From: Euplotes cf. woodruffi 2 WChen-2021
Taxonomy: Eukaryota > Ciliophora > Spirotrichea > Euplotida > Euplotidae
Direction: 5' to 3'
DNA: 22,603 nt
Assembly: GCA_021441665.1 (NCBI GenBank)
Contig: JAGYYN010021181.1
Span: 1 to 22,603, forward strand
The number at the start of each line of letters is the position of its first letter. Position 1 is the first letter of the stretch. This document shows positions 18,459-22,603 of the stretch, piece after piece. Position numbers and translations under genes: made by a program. The notes beneath the pieces were generated by a model that was not told the DNA's origin, searched no databases, and saw only the letters and a program-made list of their open reading frames with translations.

Positions 18459-20574
18459 ATGGACATTAAGCAAATAAACCTGCAGAACCAGGTCCGACTT
18501 TACGACATTGGAAACACTATTATTCAAGGAGAAGTACCCAAATCCCACTTTGGAGATGTCTATGCTGTCAGACAGAATAGATATCGTGACGAGCTTGATA
18601 AGCAAGTCCAAATTAAATAATGCGTTAAAAGCCAAGAGTAAACTAAATGAAAGGAGTGCGGACTTTGCTCATCTTGATACTATTACTTATGCACCTGTTG
18701 GGAATCCAAATGTTAGTGATAGAAGGAACGAACATTTTAGGACATCCTATCAAACTCAATATATTGGTCCTGAGATTCAACAAAATCAGTTAATGCATTC
18801 TCAATCTCAACCTGTAAGTTTAGAAACTTTCAATTTTAACTCAAATCAAATTTAGATCATAGGATTTATTTTTGAGCTAAATCATTACATTAACTAAAAT
18901 CATATTATTTTTAATAGATCATCCCAGGACTAGGAGCACTTCCAGGCACTAATAATACAGTAATAATGCCAGCTCTCGGAGGAGTTCAAGTTTACGGTCC
19001 GAATGGAGGACTAAGTAATAATTTAATCCTTCCAACAGCAGGGTTGCAGAACTTCGTACCAGACCCATCAACCCTTGTGTCAACAAATTACTTTGGACTC
19101 CCAAGTCCTTTAGGATTACCTGCAGTTGGACCAGGTACGACGATGTTTCCGGGTATAACCCTAGGCAATCCTGGAGTTGTATCGACGCCGTCTCGATTTT
19201 CATCAGCCAATCCTCCTCCAGACTACACTTCAATCACAAGGCCGTACATACCTGAAAACAGAGAAAAATAAGCTTAGATACGCGGATGAGCTCAAAAGAC
19301 AGATGCTGGAAAAAGACGTCAGAAACGAAAACGAGCGAAGGAAGAATGAAGAGTGGGACGAGTATCAAGAACGAAGAATCGCTAAGGAAATTGGGGTAAC
19401 TACTCCTCTATTTTAATATTCTATAACTCTTGCCATAGGAAGAAGGCAGACGTACTCCTGATAAATTATATTCAAAGCGGAACCCGATCGATCCCAACGG
19501 CCCTCCTCCTGACTTCCACAATATGGGTGGCGGTGGGTACAGAAAGCCACATAACCGAGAAGAAACAGATAAGTATGGCTGGTGGATGGATGGCGGAGCC
19601 CCTCCGAAGAAACCAAAATCACATAAGGGGCGAGCTCCGTATGAAGGTGACTACCCTCCGCCTCCACTGCCGTGGCAAACAGACTCCGAAAACAATCCGA
19701 AGTCTAATTTCGGCAGAGACTATAGAGAATGGTACGACAGGCAAGCTGGGATCGAACCGGAAAGTAAAAATGAAGACGTTCCAAAAACTGTTCCGAAAAT
19801 GGTCAGCGACATGGTCCAAAAGCATATGGAAACTGTGAAGAAAAAGCTTTGTAAGCAGACTTCGTGTTTAACTTTATAGTCGATAATGAAATGAAAGTTA
19901 AGAAGGAGATGGAACGGGTTTCAGAAGAAGTCGCAAAATCAAACCAAGAACGAACTATTGCTCTCGAAGAATTGAGAAATCTTAAAGGTAAACTCAAGAA
20001 CCAGCAACTTGAAGAAGATATCAGACATAATTATATTTACCATATATTGTTTAAAAATTGGAAGGCAAGAGAAAAGGGGATTCAAAATGGTGATCTCGAA
20101 AGAAAGCCTTATCAGCATGTTTTTCCAGATCTTGAAAAAGTCGATTTTAGACTTCCAGAAAACTTCCACGTTGACGATATCCTTGGGGATAACAGAGGAA
20201 GGCTCAATTTCGTTGCTGACGAATATATCCCAAACGAGCACGACTTCTTCACAGTCAGGAACAACTTAGAAGATAGGATTGATGTAGACTATAACAACAT
20301 CACTAGGTTAAACAAAGTGAATAAAAAGAGGCTTTTTGATATTGATAAAAACTTGCCAAGATCTTCAACTCCAGACTACGACGAGCTCGACAGCAATCTG
20401 TTCAGCTTTTTAGATAAAGAAAGTGTCTTCAAAATATCTCCAGGCCTTCCTCTAGCTGAGAAAGAGGCTCGAAATGAGCTGTACAACAAAGACGTTTTAA
20501 AAGACTACGACCCGATCGATGCAGATCAGTTCAAATCACCGATTACTGTGTTTGACAGAATCGACAATAGATAG
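18459..20574 (+). CDS. Proline/charge-rich protein with CSPP1-like segments
   Basis: 645 residues, ATG at 18459, TAG stop. Introns 18814-18917, 19396-19438 and 19851-19879; two +1 shifts (18615 and 19266) are needed and give exactly 646 codons. Two charged segments share a pattern, YRDELDKQVQIK (around residue 45) and YADELKRQMLEK (around residue 240), the second followed by NEEWDEYQERRIAKE. Such YxxEL(x)nQ segments recall centrosome/spindle-pole proteins of the CSPP1/CCDC66 kind, but the match is only by eye. Between and after them lie Gly/Pro/Thr-rich stretches (GLGALPGTNNT, PPPPLPW) and a coiled coil (MKVKKEMERVSEEVAK). No TGA codon was needed. A role at microtubules or basal bodies is inference. 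Confidence 0.7.
18615..18620 (+). other. +1 frameshift site AAA-TAA-T
   Basis: It follows residue 53 (DELDKQVQIK); the +1 frame reads NALKAKSKLNERSADF and stays open to the intron at 18814. The zero frame gives CVKSQE with early stops. Confidence 0.75.
19266..19271 (+). other. +1 frameshift site AAA-TAA-G
   Basis: It follows residue 235 (YIPENREK); the +1 frame reads KLRYADELKRQMLEKDV and leads into intron 19396-19438 in the right phase. The zero frame hits TAG two codons later. Confidence 0.8.
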
Positions 20575-20630
20575 ACAACATCTTCTAATTTTAACACATT
20601 CAACCAGCTCGTATTTTAAAGATTGTTGAG

Positions 20631-20679
20631 TTGTTTAAATAATATTTTGATTAAAATGCAAAGAACTTGATTTAAACAA
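20631..20679. repeat. 10-bp perfect inverted repeat downstream of a gene
   Basis: TTGTTTAAAT (20631-20640) and ATTTAAACAA (20670-20679) are exact reverse complements, with a nested ATTTT-GATT-AAAAT hairpin. It lies 57 bp after the TAG of the CSPP1-like gene, in the position of a 3' untranslated or termination element. Confidence 0.4.
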
Positions 20680-20751
20680 TATCTAATTATCCAGTTGCAT
20701 TGTATAAATGAAAAATAGCACTCGATGTTGTGTTCATATTACTAATTCACT

Positions 20752-20776
20752 TTAAGTCTTTTGGAGAAAGGCTTAA
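20752..20776 (+). repeat. 10-bp stem, 5-nt loop hairpin upstream of the IQ gene
   Basis: TTAAGTCTTT pairs with AAAGGCTTAA across TGGAG; all ten pairs form in RNA, one as G-U. It is 64 bp before the ATG at 20840, so it may be in the 5' untranslated region or promoter. Confidence 0.4.
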
Positions 20777-20839
20777 TCGTCAAAATTTATACTATTAAAC
20801 AACCAAAAAGCGCATCAATAATATTAATATAGAGCATCA

Positions 20840-22603
20840 ATGAAGCAAAAGGAAAGACTGTTTTCTCCGATATCAGAGATCAATCAAAAACAGAGAACAA
20901 GCACGTCGAAATATGCAGATAGAATGCAAGCGATGCTCACGTGAAATAATAACAATCAGCAATCGGGATGATTCGTAAGTTTCCAAATATTTAGCCAACA
21001 TTATTAATAAACGTTTTTATGAAGACTAAAAATCATAAGACAGTTGTACTAAGTTTTATAATAGTTCACTAATCGATTGAAGACCATAAGTAAACGGAGC
21101 AAGTAATATAAAGACTCGAAAGGCAGACGAAATACTATGATGTGATTCATTTGTTAACCATTCCTTTGATTTTTCAGAATGGCTGCATAAAAATGGTTTA
21201 AACCAGCGACAAAAACTTAATGCAAACAGAAACTATCGAAACTCTAAGTAATTTTATGCATCATCTTTGCTAATTATTTAGGAATGCTGGTTTATCTTTG
21301 CTTGACTCAAGTTCAAGCTATCAAAGGCGATGCTCTTTAAGCAGAAACCCATTTTGAACAACAAGCGCAAATTCAAGCAATTAAAAACTTAGTTTCTTGG
21401 AAAGACTCAATGGTAATAATTTTTTGGTGTTGTCGTATCATTTCTGAAATAAAAATAATGGAGTTTAGCAGCATACAATCCGTTTAAAGCGTCGTCAGAA
21501 CTGGCTATCAAAGCAAGAAGCCCGCGTTTCAAGTATCAAGTCAAATCTCGAGTCAATAAATTTGTACCTTGCAAAATAAGCAAAAGTAACTTTTCGCAGT
21601 AACATTTAGAGAGAAACTGACTTCTTCAGATAAACCCGATCCAAGTATAGATTTACTATAAAAGCAGAAAAGCTATCAAAGCTTAAAGAGATGCAAGCAG
21701 CCATAGTTATCCAAAAAGCGTGGAGAAGGTATAAGCAGCGAGGCAAAAAGAAAGCTGAGGATCATCTCAAATAAACATCGTGGCATTAAACTCATCCAGA
21801 AGTATATTCGTGGATATCTTGCATTTCAAAAATACTCGCTTCCTCTGAAATTAGCGATGCTTGATGCAACATTTAAGCCGAAGAGGGAAATGATTCTAGC
21901 AGACTGACAAATAAAAATTGCATACCATTTCCATTCCTACAAAGTAATCAAAGATGTATCAATTTATAGAGACGCAAGGCAAGTTTGGTGCTCAAAAGAT
22001 ACCGAAACTCAACAATTTACTCGCGTAAGCTTATCTACTGATCTCTAAAATAAAATGTTGCAGCAAGTAAAAATAATTTTGGATGTAAAAAGACAACTGA
22101 GCAGAATAAAAAGTTTGATCAAACTGTCAACTCGCATAGAAGTTCTCGGAGAAACTCAATCGTACATCGAAACCAAAAATAAAAACTATGGTGCTCATGA
22201 ATGAATCTCTTCAACGAGTAAGAAAATCTATGTTTGTTTTTGTATCAAAATTTTTATAAGCTTAAGATCAAAATATAGAGATTATGGATAATCTCAAAGT
22301 ATTTAATGCTTGCTTTTTAAGTTAAATTCTTTTAATTTTGATATTTAGTTGATAATCAGTAACGCTACTTATTTTGTTACTAAATTTAAAATAAAGCAAT
22401 ATATTTTACTTAATTATTCGAACTAACTTTGAATATAGTGCTCTCTCCCCAAACTCCGCTGTTTAGCAAAATAAGTCCGATGTCAACTCTAGCACCAAAA
22501 ACTCCTAATCACGTCGAGAAACATGTTCACGAGGATCACAAGTTAAAAGAAGAAATGCAGGCTAAAATAGGTGGGTGCTAATTCTATAAATTTGATGCGT
22601 CTA
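20840..22603 (+). CDS. IQ-motif protein, partial at window end
   Basis: ATG at 20840 (MKQKERLFSPISEIN); the gene runs off the window. Exon 1 is 20840-20974. The join to the exon at 21178 is unresolved. Later introns are 21248-21281, 21413-21468, 21586-21609, 21645-21664 (20 nt), 22025-22063 and 22217-22438, with a donor at 22571. Shifts are needed at 21574 and 21769, and possibly at AAT-TAA (21379-21384). Two consecutive IQ motifs (AIVIQKAWRRYKQRGKKK and IKLIQKYIRGYLAFQKY) indicate calmodulin binding, and the second shift lies exactly between them. The rest is Ser-rich at the N-terminus and helical/charged after the IQ pair (RQVKIILDVKRQLSRIKSL). Several TGA codons are sense. The specific family is not recognised. 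Confidence 0.65.
21574..21579 (+). other. +1 frameshift site AAA-TAA-G
   Basis: LESINLYLAK is followed in the +1 frame by KQK and then the 24-nt intron 21586-21609, whose phase continues as EKLTSSDKPDP. Confidence 0.65.
21769..21774 (+). other. +1 frameshift site AAA-TAA-A between two IQ motifs
   Basis: The first IQ motif ends in KKKAEDHLK then TAA; the +1 frame reads KHRGIKLIQKYIRGYLAF, a second IQ motif. Recognisable motifs on both sides make this one of the best-supported shifts. Confidence 0.8.

Noticed and set aside
1-22603. Telomeric G4T4 repeats, tRNA, rRNA, CRISPR, transposase or reverse transcriptase genes
   Set aside because: None seen by eye on either strand.

Overview
This looks like nuclear DNA of a ciliate close to Euplotes. 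It is AT-rich and intron-rich, with genes packed on both strands. Three signs point there. (1) TGA is read as a sense codon about 30 times inside otherwise sound genes, while TAA and TAG end genes. (2) Introns are tiny (mostly 20-60 nt, GTAAG/GTATG...TAG). (3) In six of eleven genes the reading frame moves at the sequence AAA-TAA, AAA-TAG, AAG-TAA or AAG-TAG, which is the hallmark of euplotid programmed frameshifting. TGA is taken as Cys (euplotid code); Trp is not fully excluded.

Layout: DCP1 (minus, 307-1284); a 953-residue unknown charged protein (minus, 1536-4816); an unknown coiled-coil protein (plus, 4927-6468); a 107-residue coiled-coil protein (minus, 6564-7039); a lysine-rich protein (plus, 7105-8055), possibly the front of the next gene; a 682-residue coiled-coil protein (plus, 8149-10302); an FHIP/RAI16-like protein (minus, 10450-13794); COP9 signalosome subunit 6 (plus, 13891-14757); a doublecortin-domain protein (minus, 15117-17930); a proline- and charge-rich protein with CSPP1-like segments (plus, 18459-20574); and the start of an IQ-motif protein (plus, 20840 to the window end). 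Spacers are short: 65-147 bp between most genes, about 250-530 bp in four places.

The genes do not form one pathway. Several fit a microtubule or cilium theme (doublecortin, FHIP as a dynein-cargo adaptor, CSPP1-like, IQ, coiled coils). DCP1 and CSN6 are general housekeeping factors. No transposon, retroelement, tRNA, rRNA or CRISPR array was recognised.

Exon models were built by hand. For the five genes with a complete model containing internal AAR-TAR sites, exon lengths sum to a whole number of codons only if the shifts are applied. Ten internal AAR-TAR sites are well supported and three more depend on the exon model. None of the ten true gene-ending stops in the window follows a lysine codon. 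That contrast is the main observation here.
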